DNA of 64,000 nucleotides from a virus, in IMG/VR virus record IMGVR_UViG_3300027872_000004, positions 1 to 64,000 of that record. One strand, written 5' to 3'. Position numbers and translations under genes: made by a program. Positions 53,892 through 64,000 of the stretch are shown piece by piece. The notes under the pieces were generated by a model. The model made no database searches and was not told where the DNA came from. It saw only the letters and a list, made by a program, of their open reading frames with translations. Position 1 is the stretch's first letter; each line of letters begins with the position of its first letter.

Positions 53892-56800
53892 TACGATTGC
53901 CCCTCCAACGTCTTAACGAATCCCGCCCGAGGATTCTTTGGTAGCGAGCTGAGCAGCTCGGCCGTGTGATCCAGGCGCTGCTTGGCCAGGTAGTCAGTTC
54001 TTTGTTGTGGCGGCATATCGATCAGTGTTTCCTGAAGCGCCTCGATCTGTATCTCGGCCGCACCTGGTCGCTCCATCCAAGCGTCTTTCGCGTTCTCCAG
54101 TTTTTCACGGTACAGGTCGTTCAACTCACGACTTTTCTGCTCCGGAGTCATATCCTCGTCTTCCCACAGATCGGTCGTGTCCTTACGCAACTTCTTGATC
54201 TCATTGTAACTGGACTCCATTGCCTTGGATGCGTCCAGCACTTCCTGGTTGGTGTAGTTCGGATCGTACTTCGAGCCTTCCTCCATGAACTCATCGATCT
54301 CGTCGTCCATCTCCAGACGTTCCATCTGGTTCACGGCCCGCTCGATCTGCCTGGCGTTGTTCCGCACATCGTACATGATTTCCTCGAAGCTGCTCCTGGC
54401 TGGAACTTCTTCACCACGGTAAAAGCGTCCGACCAGTGGAATCTTACTCCAACGAAGTTCTGGCCTGGCTGGGTAATCGAACTGCTTCCGTACCAGGTCG
54501 TCGGACAGCATCATCACGTAGCCACCCAGGGTCGCCAGGTAACCACGCATCAGGTGTTCCATAAGCAACGGATTGCGCATGATGTCTGGAGAGAAGTTCG
54601 GCATCACTTTGGCCAGCTCCCGCATGCTCGGGCTGGTGCTTGATCGAAACACTAGTTCAGGCTTCACCTCTGCAATGTCCTGCATGTACTCCGGAACGAT
54701 CGGTGCCTGGAAGAAAGCGTTCCAGTTGGTGGTCGCCTCAAACAGCGGTGCAATGAACTGAGGTAAAGGAACGATCGTCTGCGGATTGAAGAAGTTGAAC
54801 ACCTCACCCAGCACGAACCACAGTCTATCGATCGCGACTCTGCCGGCGTCGTCCTCATTGGAGTAGTAGTACTCGAACATTCGCTCGACGCCTACACCAA
54901 AAACCATTCCCACCTCGAACGATTTCGGCAATCGCCAGTGTTTACCGTTCACCTTGAAGTGGACATACATATCCTTTTCTTCTGGTGGCAGAGCTTTGTA
55001 CCACTCCTCGTCCTTGTTCTTCAGCCACACGGCCAAGACCGCCATGGCATACAGCATCGACTTGGTAAAGGTAATGCCTGGCGCCTCCTGGAATCTCTGC
55101 CCGTAGCGAACCAGGCCCTGGATCCTGGCGTTAAGGAACATCACGCTCTGCGCGAAGAACTGCATAATCGCATGATCGCCGTGCTTGGCGAAATTCATGA
55201 TGTCCTTCGACTCCCAGACAGCCTCAGCCTTACCGGCACCAGCCTTGATCGCCGGGATGTAGGCACTACCAATACGATTCGCGTTCTCCGATGCAGCGGC
55301 GATGTCGTTGTAGAAGTGGAAGATCTTCCATGGCGCATCGAGGACTCTGTTCTTGAATCCTGTCTGTCGCAAGGCTCGCTTCATTGCCTTCACGGTCGAG
55401 ATAGGATCGTTGGCGTTGATATAGCCAGAATAGAAAGCGCCACCGGCAGCCATCATGGAAATCATCTCATCGGACTTGGTGAAAGCCTTCCATGCTCCAG
55501 TCGCTGCCGACCAGGGCCTGGGCAACTTCGCATGCCGCGAGTTGACGAATGCCATGAAGATGTCCCGGAACCAGTTCGCCGCCATGAATCCTGGTGTCAG
55601 GGTGATCATTGACGTGCCGAGGCGCTTAAACTTACGTGGAAGCCACATGCCCATGCGGCCCATAAGACTTGCAAATTTCTTCTCGTTGATCGCAGTCAGC
55701 GATCGAAGCAATGTTTCTTCGTGAACCTCGAACCACTTCTTCTTGCCGTTGTAGAGGACCGACATAAAATTATCACCCTGCGGTCTCTGAAGGGTCCACA
55801 TCTTCTGCATGCCGGCCAGTGCTTCGGGAGACATCGCCTCCCAATCAACAGCAGCCTTCCGCAATTTTCGTTTCAGCTCATCCATCGGGATGAACTCCTG
55901 CTTCATGAAATCCTGACCCTTGGCTGGCGTAATCAAACCAGTCTCTTTCAGGTTCTCTACAGCCAGTTGAGAGGCTTTGTTCTTCATCGTGGCTGTCGCG
56001 ATATGCTGGAAATTGATGATGATGTTTTCCAGAATGTCACCTAGCGGATGCTTGGATCCGAGCAGTCGCTTGATCGGCTGTGCCACGTTCGCGATACCTG
56101 GTCCGCCCATGCCGGCCCGCTTCGCAAAAGAGCCACCCATCTCGTCGGACTTGATACGATAGAACGGAACGTAGTCAGCCTGATCCCATAGCGGCCTGGT
56201 GTCCGAATTGAGAACACCAGCCTCCTCGGCCCAGTCCAGGAATTGCGTCTTCCAGTCATTGAAGGCATCGGATACTGTCTGAAATTCCGGGAACCGCTCA
56301 CCCAGTTTCAGAAGCTCATCGATTCGCTCCCTGGTAAATAAAGCCTCACGTCCTTCACGTAACAAACGATCAGCACGAACAGCGGCCTTCCAGTAGCCCC
56401 AGTAGGTGATTTTATCAGCGACAGGTTCCAGCACCTCCAGCAAACCTTTGCTGCCAGGCTTGATCCCAGTGATCGTTCCGGCGCCGACCTTCTCCCAGTA
56501 CGGAACACCGTGCGTCAGGAACACGAACATCTGTGAGTCCATGCTGGTGGTGAAGTGAGCTTGCTTGTAGGCATTGATCTCGGCCGGCAACTCATGACCA
56601 TGCGTCTGTTTGATGGCCCACTTCAGGCCGGAAAACTGATCGACCATGGCCTGTTCAATCTTGACCTGCTTTTCTTCGATCGCGATGACTTCGTTGATGC
56701 GCTGTTGCAACCGTTCGAGTGATCGAGGTCCTTGTGGTCCGATGTTTTTTTCGGCCCAGTTCAGTGCATCGTCGAGACCAGGATCCCCTGTTTTTTTCTT

Positions 56801-59800
56801 GCCGCGCTTATGGAATAACGGAAAACCTGAGCGAGCTGTTTCCTTGAGTTTATCGGTGAACTCGATCTCCCATGCCTCGTACCCCCAGGCCCGCTCTGAA
56901 GCACTCTTTAATGCCTCATCCAAAGCATTCTGAGCATCCTGTCTGTTCTGGTGATAGCCGCCCTGCAATCTGAATACATTCGGATCTTCTTCTGCTGGAA
57001 CCTCCGAGCCCCAAATACCACGATCCTCTGGTGCTATTACCGTATTTCCCCAGGCTTCCTCATACATTTCAGAGTTCACGCCACCACTGATATGTTTGAT
57101 CACTTCATCGGTGGTCAATCGTCTGACTCGTGCCTGCTTCCATCTCTCCCAATGCTTTCCAGGTTTGGTTCTTACCGCGAGCCCTTGTCTTTCAACTTGC
57201 TCACGGACACTTATCGAACCTTCAGATCCTGGGATCCAGGTATCGACAACCTTGGCCTTGAATTTCTTCAGGAACTTGTTGAGCATCTGTGGCGTGATGA
57301 CGTTATAGATCACCCTGGATCCGGTCAACCGCTTGCCACCACCGGAGGTCGGTATGAGAAGTGATTTCAGTCCAACATCTTCACCAGATACAAGTCCAGA
57401 ATCATCTTCATGCTCAAGGATAAACCTGGCTGCTCGATCACCAACGATAGTACGTAGATCCCTGCTGTTGGTTTCAATGACTCGACCACCAGCAGGATTC
57501 ACGAGAATAATTCTGAAGGACCCTCGTTTGATTTCCTTTGGTTTGCCGGTGAACATATCAATGGTCTTGTCGTCCGCCATGAAACCTTCTTTATTGAATC
57601 GAAGCTCATCTACCGTTTCAGCCCCAGACCAGCGAACACCGTGCACCTCTCCCTTCGAGAGATAAATCCGGTCATGGCCGTTCCGAACGGCATCAGCGAT
57701 CAGGCCCTTCATCACCAGAAGTTGCCAGTCCTTCTCGAATGGCGCGAAGGTCATGCCGCTTTTGAATCGTTCGTATCTCTCCTTTGACTCGTGAAATTCA
57801 AGGACCCTTGCACCCATATCTGTATACATCGTCTTATCGATAGAAAATGTAAACGGCTTGACCTCAGCCCTTTCAAAATCCTCTTTATTTACTACGTGTT
57901 CACCTGCCCTCGATTGAGTGGACAGTTTATCCATAACTTCAGACAATCGAATCCACAGCTCAGGAATCCTGCCAGCATAAGCTCCACCCCAGGAACGATC
58001 TTGAGTTTCTTCGTGAATGAGAGCCTTATCCCATAGATCTTTGTTCAGCGTTTTGCTGGTTACTTCACGATATCTTTTTGCTCGCGCTTCCTCGTTGGTT
58101 GGATCTAACAGTTTCTTGGAAGCAGCACTAAGAACCTCCATCTCTATTTCATTGAAGGTTGTCCCAGTCCAATCAGGCAGGTCTCGTGGTTTCCTTTTAG
58201 CGTTCCTGTACTTCCCGACCTTATTGGCGAAATTATCTTCGTATAGATCTTGCATCCATCCGGCTGGATCATCACCTGTCGCGTTAAATTGCTTAACTGA
58301 CACTCCGTTATCCCAAACGAACTCCTTCATCTTCTCGTTGAACTCATCGACACTGATCAACTTCGCATCCAATTGTTGACCTGCCTCGCTCTTGCGCGCT
58401 TTTCGGTAGGCGGCAAAAGATAAATTCTCAATCTCTGTCAGGTCAGCATAAAATCCGTGGCTCTCGTAGATCTCATCTTGAATCTCAACCTGTTGATGTC
58501 CCAGTATCTCCCCACGTTTTGTTCTCGCGCCCGCGATATTCGAGCTGTACGTGCGAAGCATGCTTTGAGCAACACCAGTGTAAGCTCCGGTCACCAACCG
58601 ATCGACGAGCGTTGCCAACGGATCGGACATATAGTATCCCCAAGACCTGATGTCGCTCATCATTTTTTCACGATGATTTCGGAGTTCCTTGTAATCAGCC
58701 TCAGCCTTCTTCTTCCATCGATCTTGTTCAGTAGGATTACTGATCGCCTGATCCCTGGCTTCAATCAACATATCCGCTGGAGATGTTTCGTCCCAGGCAT
58801 CGCCACCACCGATCGTCCCATCAGGATTGACGTAATCTGGATCGTACTCATGCTCAGCATGAACCTCCTCCAGTTTGCTTTTTATGGCATCGCGAATCTC
58901 CTGGTGCCAGTCAGACTGAATCTCGTCAACGTAGTACGCATCTTCTCCGTTTAGATCCTTTCGAGTATCCAACCTGGCATGAGCAACCATGTCTTCCTCC
59001 TCGCCCCAATGCCCGGAACTGCCGTATCCACCTCCTCTTGGATTGGTCCACTTGAACAGCAGTTCCTGATAGTCCTCGCCGGTCGGTTCCAGCATGTACT
59101 CTTTCCAGCGACCACTTGCGCCTTCCTGATTGGCTTCATCTGCCGCTTGAACAGCATCATCAAAATTACTGTAGTAACCGTGGTCGGCACCTTCCTCCAT
59201 ATGGGTAACAACGAAGTCGCCATCAGAATCAGTCTGGATGGAGTAATTGCCTGAGTACCAGCTTTTCTGGGTGTTCTTTTCAACCCACTCGTCACGTTCC
59301 TCCGTATAATAATCTTGCTCAATGTCCTCCCTGGTGCGATCTTCGGCCTCCTCCTTCATGGTTTCTTCAGTGGTTCCATCCCAATTGTCAGTTTCGTAAT
59401 TCAGTTCCTCAAGATCCATATCTGCTTCTTTAGCAATATCTGGATCCGCTTCGAGATCAGGATCCCATCCATGCTCGGAGTGAACCTCGATCAGCATATC
59501 CGGGTAAACACTCCCCCAATGAAACTGCTCGATGGGTTCCCAATGTTCGTACCAGTCATCTTCATCTGGCGCGGTCTGTTCATCCGGACTGTCTTCGTCA
59601 AAATATAGATCTTCTGCTTCGCCACCTGGCTGGTACATCTCGATGCCCACACCATTGCGAGTAATGAACGACAAGATAGTATCCTTCGGAATTTTCTTCG
59701 GACTGGTCCGACCGAACGCTTCCAGCTCACCGTTCATTGATTCGTATATTTCTTCATCAACGGCAAGGTCACGCTGCTCATTGACCGGAAGGAACTGGAG

Positions 59801-62800
59801 ATAGTCGTTATCTTTTATCCATTCATCTTTGATCCTTTTGGCTTTAGCATTGTATTTAGCAGCCAACTCCGCTGTCTCACGATATTCTTGATTGAATGCT
59901 TCAAGTTGAAGTTTTCTCGCTTTTTCCCTAATAGCACCATTCTGTTCACCAAGCCTGCGATGCTGCACAAGCAGGTCGTATTTATCCCTGGGGAAGACAT
60001 CCTTCAAAGCAGAAAATGTTTCGTCATGATGGCCAAAACCACCAGCAGCAGCATAGAAAACATCGTCCCAGGTGATATCTTCCATGAACTCTTTCAGGCC
60101 CATCCAGTCCAGCTCGGACTGTTTCATTTTGCCCTTGTTGATCTGGCCCTTGACGAACTGCATCCAGCCATCGGCTGATGCTGCTTTGGTGTCAGAATCG
60201 TTGAAGGCAGTCCACGCTTGGGAGAAATAATACGGCGACGACATATGACGTAGCCGACCGCGCTGTACCGATCGTTTGTAACCGCTTGCGGACTGCACGA
60301 AGTTGCTCGACTCAGCGATCATCGACATGATCTGCCCATCCGTGAACATCGTCGCCTTGCCTGTCATATAGCGAATGAAGTTCTTCAGGGCCTTGACGAT
60401 CTCATCGAGCAGCTTCCTGGCCTGGCTCTTAACCTTGCGTCCCGCCAGAACTCGCTGAGCGGTATGAGCGATGAACTCCTCGGCGGCTACCCGACGCTCA
60501 TTGATGTTGTTCCAGTCGTGTCCGTACAGTTTTGCTATCTCGCGCACTTCTTTCGGGAATGATTCGGCCACCTTGTCCATGACCGCATCGAACTCCCAAG
60601 GCTTGATCGTTTGCCTGAGCCCGAAGTGACCGATGACCTCGTGCAACATCGTCTCGATTGCCTCAGCCGTATCGGTGACATTGTTCGCGATGATGTAGAT
60701 GTCATCCATGAACGCGCCCTGGTCATAGATCCCGGTGGTATTGCGACGATCCTCCTCGGTCTCCAAGGTTAATCGGAGATGTCTCGGAAGATCCTCGATC
60801 GATTGGACAACTCTGACCGGTGGCACAGTACGGAACATGCTGTAGATCGGACGAAGGACAGCCTGAATTTCATCGACCGTCTTTCCTCTGCCGGCGTTCG
60901 TTCCTCGGAATCGACTCAACTTGTCTGGCCGGCGATGGAAGTAGGTAGTGTTACGATCATGGAAACCAGGCATGCCGGAAAACGCTTGGTCTCTATTCGG
61001 CCCGAGTACAGCATCCAGGGCCCTGATATCTGTGTTGTCACCAAAAGTCAGCGCGTTCTTGGCAGCCTCCTGATCATTGGCAACGACAATCATGGCAGAT
61101 GCATTAGATTTTGAGACCGCCGCTAAAATTCTCCCGGCACCAGAAGTTGAATCTTCAGTACGTAAAAGTTTCCAGTCATCAACAGGAACGATCGCAACAA
61201 CCTGGTGTTTTGTATTCAGCAAAATCGCATGCTCACCAGGAGAGGTTGCCCTGGCAGCAGCTACAGTATCCTTGGGAGATTCGATTCTCCTGCCAGGTTT
61301 GCCAAAGTTCCTGAATCGTCTCTCGACAACGCTGATGTCTTCCGTTCTCGCCAATGGTTGAATGCTGATACTCCGACTTGAAGCAGAATGAGGAGCGAGA
61401 TATGAAGCCTTGCCGCCAGGAGCAACCACGACCGATCCCTTAAAATCTATTCCTGTTTTATCTAATTGCCTGCGAAATTTTGCCGCTAACCTCTCGTCTG
61501 CAAGGCTCTGACTCCCCTCTCCGCTAGGATGGTTGTGCACCATCCACACATTTTTGGCGCCATCAATCGCAAAGACAGATCCCAGGTAGATCGGTATCTG
61601 CGCTGAAGCTGCATCAGTTGCACCAATTGAATGACGAATAACGGACAGCACGTTTTGCTGTTCATCGGTGACCACAGCCATCAGGCTTTCCTGGGCCTCA
61701 CGCCTCAACGGCGCGACCAGGTGAGCAACCTGCGAAGCATCGGTAACCTTCTTCAGCCCAGACCTGAAGATTCCAGTTTCAATCAGCTTGACGTTCGGAC
61801 TGGCAAAATCATTCGGATCTGCTGCCAGGTTTACCGTGTAGACCTGTTGCTCAACCTGATTCGTTCCAGGAACATTCGCCCCCAACTGAGACCTGTGAAT
61901 CTCATAACGAACATCGCCTTCCTCAACGGATTGTGGATGAAGCTCGTCCCTGCTTTCTGGTTTGGCGGTCTCAGATGCCAGGGTCTCAGTGATCTGCACC
62001 TCGTCGATCGAACTGACGTTGCCATCGGTAACCGCCATTCGTTTGGTGTTCGCCGCATCCAGCCACTCGCGAAGTTCCTTGGTGGTCATGGCGACAGCGG
62101 ACCCGAGAAGCGCACCACCGTCATCGTAGTTGCGGCGATACCCTTCCATGGCTTCCTCGGTGGTCCGGTAGCCAAGCATCACCTTATGCTCGTCAAAGTT
62201 GTTCGAGCCGATCGGCCTATCAGGATCCTTCTTCTGGTTGACGATCAGTGCACGGCCGCTGTCCGGGTACTCACCGACAAATACATCCACCTGGTCAAAG
62301 CCGCCTTTGCCATCTCGCTCTTTGCTCTCGGTGCCCTTGATGTAACCGTAGTCATCCTGCATGGTGATGGACCACGGCTTCCCACTTTTATCCACTCCAG
62401 AGCGTTCCATTCCCTTGGCGGTCTCAATCGTGACCGGCAGTGAATCGATCCGCATGTGGGCCTTACGGTAGGTGCCAGCTTCCTTAATGGCCTCGGACTT
62501 CGGCTCCTCTACCCGACGAGTAGCTGCTTTTTGACGAGCCCGAATCGATCGACGTGGCTCATCCTTGTCAGAGCGAAAGGTCTCGGTTGGGCTGATCTCA
62601 TCTTCCTCGGCCGTAATCGCGACTCCTTCGCGCACCATGTCGTACTTCTTAATCAGCGCATCGATGGCCGCAAACATCGCATTGGTGACCTGAATGCCTT
62701 GTGTTTTCCTCCTGGCCTGGATGTTCTGGAACATCGCGCCTATTCCTTCACCCTCCAGAAATGCATTCTCGATCGCCATATTGGTGATCAATGGATAGAC

Positions 62801-64000
62801 GCTCTTAACTCGATCGATGAAATTTTTTGCCCATTCCGCATCGACCATATTTCTGGCTGTAGGCTTTTTCCCTGGAGTTGGTTTCGCTCGCGCATGTCGT
62901 TGCAATGGAGGCATCGAACCAGCCAAATCAGCAATCGACTCAGGGATCTCTAGTTCTGTTTTTGATGAATCGTTTTTCGAGATCTGATCACCGGCATACA
63001 GGCGCACACTCTGCCTTTGCAGTCCTGGCTCTCTCCGCTTGTATGTTTCCTCCTCCCTGCCAGAAGGTGAGACACGCTGATACCTGATAGCATCATCATC
63101 AGGCTCTCCCTGGGCCGCTTGTTGTGCCAGCTCCAGGATCACTTTGAGTTGATCTTCCAGAGACGAGACCTGCTTGTGACCTGCCGGTAATGCTTCGATT
63201 TGATCAGTGATCTCGATAATCTGGTTGTACTGTTCTTCACTGAGGCCAGCCCATCTCTTTGCCAGGCTGTCCTGGATAGCTGGATTCAACTTGGAAAAGC
63301 CAGTTATCTGTTCGACTGGCGGTTTCATGAACTCAGGACGCAAAACCCTGTCGCCTTCCAAGATAATTTCCTCGACCTCCTCATCGACCTCGATGCCAGT
63401 TTCAGCCTGGCGAAGCTGCTCAATCAGTCGCTTACCTTTGGGCAAGATCATGACCCGTTCTTCCTCACCGATGAACCGGCCGTATTTCTCGTTGGTCAGG
63501 GTGAACTGCTCATCGATCGTCAGTGGATCTCCCCTGCCGGCCCGCTCCAGCAGATCCAGATCCACGTCCAATTTATTCAGACCCATAGCCTTGGCTTCAG
63601 CCTCGGAGATCTCGCCGGCCTCCTCAGAGGGCAGGACTGTCTTTCCGCGCTTCGCCTTCTTCGGATCGAGCTTCAGGTCTGCCTGGGTGGTGTCGCGATA
63701 CAGCGGGTGCGTGAGTGATGCCAGGGAGCCGCCAACACCGAACCCGATGATGGCCGAACGCTTCAGCATCTGGAGACCTTCCTTGGTGGTGGTCATCTCC
63801 AGCAGGGCCTCACCGAAGCTCATCTCCTTATCGATGATGCCCTTGGTGTACGCTTCCTGAATAAGCTGCGTAAGCGGCTCCTGGAGAGCCTCAGCGCCGC
63901 CTGCCTTGAGAACCCGCGCCAAGAACCTACCGCCCTCCTTGGTCAGTATGCCCAGTGGTACACGTTCTGAGACGATCTCAGCAGCAGCATTGACTATCCC
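53891..64000 (-). CDS. Giant polyvalent virion protein (5' end outside window)
   Basis: At least 3369 codons, open to the right edge. In order of reading: helical N-terminal part; a PPase-like domain 'MQDDYGYIKGTESKERDGKGG', 'QVDVFVGEYPDSGRALIVN' (about 62,200-62,400); a RadC/JAMM domain 'HNHPSGEGSQSLAD' (61,517-61,555); an HExxH metallopeptidase 'LHEVIGHFGL' (60,626-60,655) beside 'RRVAAEEFIAH'; long charged 'DEIQSDWHQE'-type domains (58,900); and C-terminal LPD38-like helical sequence 'MTPGFMAANWFRDIFMAFVN'. Multi-domain polyvalent proteins of this type are packaged in the head, delivered with the DNA and processed in the cell. It is the largest gene here and directly precedes the lysis cassette. 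Confidence 0.8.
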   Translation of the reverse strand, partial: GIVNAAAEIVSERVPLGILTKEGGRFLARVLKAGGAEALQEPLTQLIQEAYTKGIIDKEMSFGEALLEMTTTKEGLQMLKRSAIIGFGVGGSLASLTHPLYRDTTQADLKLDPKKAKRGKTVLPSEEAGEISEAEAKAMGLNKLDVDLDLLERAGRGDPLTIDEQFTLTNEKYGRFIGEEERVMILPKGKRLIEQLRQAETGIEVDEEVEEIILEGDRVLRPEFMKPPVEQITGFSKLNPAIQDSLAKRWAGLSEEQYNQIIEITDQIEALPAGHKQVSSLEDQLKVILELAQQAAQGEPDDDAIRYQRVSPSGREEETYKRREPGLQRQSVRLYAGDQISKNDSSKTELEIPESIADLAGSMPPLQRHARAKPTPGKKPTARNMVDAEWAKNFIDRVKSVYPLITNMAIENAFLEGEGIGAMFQNIQARRKTQGIQVTNAMFAAIDALIKKYDMVREGVAITAEEDEISPTETFRSDKDEPRRSIRARQKAATRRVEEPKSEAIKEAGTYRKAHMRIDSLPVTIETAKGMERSGVDKSGKPWSITMQDDYGYIKGTESKERDGKGGFDQVDVFVGEYPDSGRALIVNQKKDPDRPIGSNNFDEHKVMLGYRTTEEAMEGYRRNYDDGGALLGSAVAMTTKELREWLDAANTKRMAVTDGNVSSIDEVQITETLASETAKPESRDELHPQSVEEGDVRYEIHRSQLGANVPGTNQVEQQVYTVNLAADPNDFASPNVKLIETGIFRSGLKKVTDASQVAHLVAPLRREAQESLMAVVTDEQQNVLSVIRHSIGATDAASAQIPIYLGSVFAIDGAKNVWMVHNHPSGEGSQSLADERLAAKFRRQLDKTGIDFKGSVVVAPGGKASYLAPHSASSRSISIQPLARTEDISVVERRFRNFGKPGRRIESPKDTVAAARATSPGEHAILLNTKHQVVAIVPVDDWKLLRTEDSTSGAGRILAAVSKSNASAMIVVANDQEAAKNALTFGDNTDIRALDAVLGPNRDQAFSGMPGFHDRNTTYFHRRPDKLSRFRGTNAGRGKTVDEIQAVLRPIYSMFRTVPPVRVVQSIEDLPRHLRLTLETEEDRRNTTGIYDQGAFMDDIYIIANNVTDTAEAIETMLHEVIGHFGLRQTIKPWEFDAVMDKVAESFPKEVREIAKLYGHDWNNINERRVAAEEFIAHTAQRVLAGRKVKSQARKLLDEIVKALKNFIRYMTGKATMFTDGQIMSMIAESSNFVQSASGYKRSVQRGRLRHMSSPYYFSQAWTAFNDSDTKAASADGWMQFVKGQINKGKMKQSELDWMGLKEFMEDITWDDVFYAAAGGFGHHDETFSALKDVFPRDKYDLLVQHRRLGEQNGAIREKARKLQLEAFNQEYRETAELAAKYNAKAKRIKDEWIKDNDYLQFLPVNEQRDLAVDEEIYESMNGELEAFGRTSPKKIPKDTILSFITRNGVGIEMYQPGGEAEDLYFDEDSPDEQTAPDEDDWYEHWEPIEQFHWGSVYPDMLIEVHSEHGWDPDLEADPDIAKEADMDLEELNYETDNWDGTTEETMKEEAEDRTREDIEQDYYTEERDEWVEKNTQKSWYSGNYSIQTDSDGDFVVTHMEEGADHGYYSNFDDAVQAADEANQEGASGRWKEYMLEPTGEDYQELLFKWTNPRGGGYGSSGHWGEEEDMVAHARLDTRKDLNGEDAYYVDEIQSDWHQEIRDAIKSKLEEVHAEHEYDPDYVNPDGTIGGGDAWDETSPADMLIEARDQAISNPTEQDRWKKKAEADYKELRNHREKMMSDIRSWGYYMSDPLATLVDRLVTGAYTGVAQSMLRTYSSNIAGARTKRGEILGHQQVEIQDEIYESHGFYADLTEIENLSFAAYRKARKSEAGQQLDAKLISVDEFNEKMKEFVWDNGVSVKQFNATGDDPAGWMQDLYEDNFANKVGKYRNAKRKPRDLPDWTGTTFNEIEMEVLSAASKKLLDPTNEEARAKRYREVTSKTLNKDLWDKALIHEETQDRSWGGAYAGRIPELWIRLSEVMDKLSTQSRAGEHVVNKEDFERAEVKPFTFSIDKTMYTDMGARVLEFHESKERYERFKSGMTFAPFEKDWQLLVMKGLIADAVRNGHDRIYLSKGEVHGVRWSGAETVDELRFNKEGFMADDKTIDMFTGKPKEIKRGSFRIILVNPAGGRVIETNSRDLRTIVGDRAARFILEHEDDSGLVSGEDVGLKSLLIPTSGGGKRLTGSRVIYNVITPQMLNKFLKKFKAKVVDTWIPGSEGSISVREQVERQGLAVRTKPGKHWERWKQARVRRLTTDEVIKHISGGVNSEMYEEAWGNTVIAPEDRGIWGSEVPAEEDPNVFRLQGGYHQNRQDAQNALDEALKSASERAWGYEAWEIEFTDKLKETARSGFPLFHKRGKKKTGDPGLDDALNWAEKNIGPQGPRSLERLQQRINEVIAIEEKQVKIEQAMVDQFSGLKWAIKQTHGHELPAEINAYKQAHFTTSMDSQMFVFLTHGVPYWEKVGAGTITGIKPGSKGLLEVLEPVADKITYWGYWKAAVRADRLLREGREALFTRERIDELLKLGERFPEFQTVSDAFNDWKTQFLDWAEEAGVLNSDTRPLWDQADYVPFYRIKSDEMGGSFAKRAGMGGPGIANVAQPIKRLLGSKHPLGDILENIIINFQHIATATMKNKASQLAVENLKETGLITPAKGQDFMKQEFIPMDELKRKLRKAAVDWEAMSPEALAGMQKMWTLQRPQGDNFMSVLYNGKKKWFEVHEETLLRSLTAINEKKFASLMGRMGMWLPRKFKRLGTSMITLTPGFMAANWFRDIFMAFVNSRHAKLPRPWSAATGAWKAFTKSDEMISMMAAGGAFYSGYINANDPISTVKAMKRALRQTGFKNRVLDAPWKIFHFYNDIAAASENANRIGSAYIPAIKAGAGKAEAVWESKDIMNFAKHGDHAIMQFFAQSVMFLNARIQGLVRYGQRFQEAPGITFTKSMLYAMAVLAVWLKNKDEEWYKALPPEEKDMYVHFKVNGKHWRLPKSFEVGMVFGVGVERMFEYYYSNEDDAGRVAIDRLWFVLGEVFNFFNPQTIVPLPQFIAPLFEATTNWNAFFQAPIVPEYMQDIAEVKPELVFRSSTSPSMRELAKVMPNFSPDIMRNPLLMEHLMRGYLATLGGYVMMLSDDLVRKQFDYPARPELRWSKIPLVGRFYRGEEVPARSSFEEIMYDVRNNARQIERAVNQMERLEMDDEIDEFMEEGSKYDPNYTNQEVLDASKAMESSYNEIKKLRKDTTDLWEDEDMTPEQKSRELNDLYREKLENAKDAWMERPGAAEIQIEALQETLIDMPPQQRTDYLAKQRLDHTAELLSSLPKNPRAGFVKTLEGQS

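Noticed and set aside
1-64000. CRISPR array, insertion sequence, integrase or att site
   Set aside because: No regular spaced repeats of 25-40 bp, no transposase or recombinase motifs and no terminal inverted repeats were seen on either strand.

Overview
The window is part of the genome of a tailed dsDNA bacteriophage (Caudoviricetes) infecting a Gram-negative bacterium. Evidence: large and small terminase subunits, portal, scaffold-like and capsid-like genes, P22-type short-tail adaptor and hub proteins (podovirus-like), a lysis cassette with an overlapping inner/outer spanin pair, sigma70-like promoters and Shine-Dalgarno starts. No integrase, repressor-type lysogeny module, transposon or CRISPR array was seen. 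The genome continues past both edges, because a tail gene is cut at the left edge and a giant virion-type gene at the right edge.

Layout. (1) 1-25 kb, minus strand: morphogenesis genes. In transcription order these are TerL, small genes, a PagL-like exported protein, portal, two small paralogues, a GroES-like co-chaperonin, scaffold-like protein, capsid-associated protein, major capsid candidate with its own terminator, tail adaptor (P22 gp4-like), a 1209-aa triple-SPRY protein, SU10-like adaptor, tail proteins including a polyglycine protein, a tail hub and fibre proteins. (2) 25-34 kb, minus strand: a dense run of about 33 small genes, mostly translationally coupled. It includes a MazG-like pyrophosphohydrolase, an HTH regulator with candidate operators, zinc-finger-like proteins, two DUF1737-like paralogues, three proteins with twin-arginine-like signals, and the small terminase about 8 kb from TerL. 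(3) 34.2-38.5 kb, plus strand: three short promoter-operon units. They carry a PP-loop/PAPS-reductase-like protein, a DUF932 protein and a five-gene coupled operon containing a Spo11/TopoVIA-like (mini-A type) protein. (4) 38.7-52.3 kb: replication and recombination. Divergent promoters near 42.4 kb drive DUF1376 protein, DnaB, an HNH-like protein and RusA leftward, and RecT, a YqaJ exonuclease, SSB, a DEDD exonuclease and small genes rightward. The rightward run ends with a large tRNA-shaped noncoding RNA candidate and CsrA. (5) 52.2-64 kb, minus strand: lysis cassette (DUF5675, holin-like, coiled-coil membrane protein, spanins) behind a polyvalent protein of more than 3369 residues with JAMM/RadC-like and HExxH metallopeptidase motifs.

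Features most worth a second look: a ~178-nt RNA candidate at 50975-51152 that folds on paper as a tRNA cloverleaf with greatly enlarged anticodon and variable arms; the mini-A-like protein; a recurrent promoter type with GGGTACAG at the predicted start point; and a phage CsrA whose gene overlaps the outer spanin gene tail-to-tail. All calls come from reading the sequence; no database search or folding program was run.
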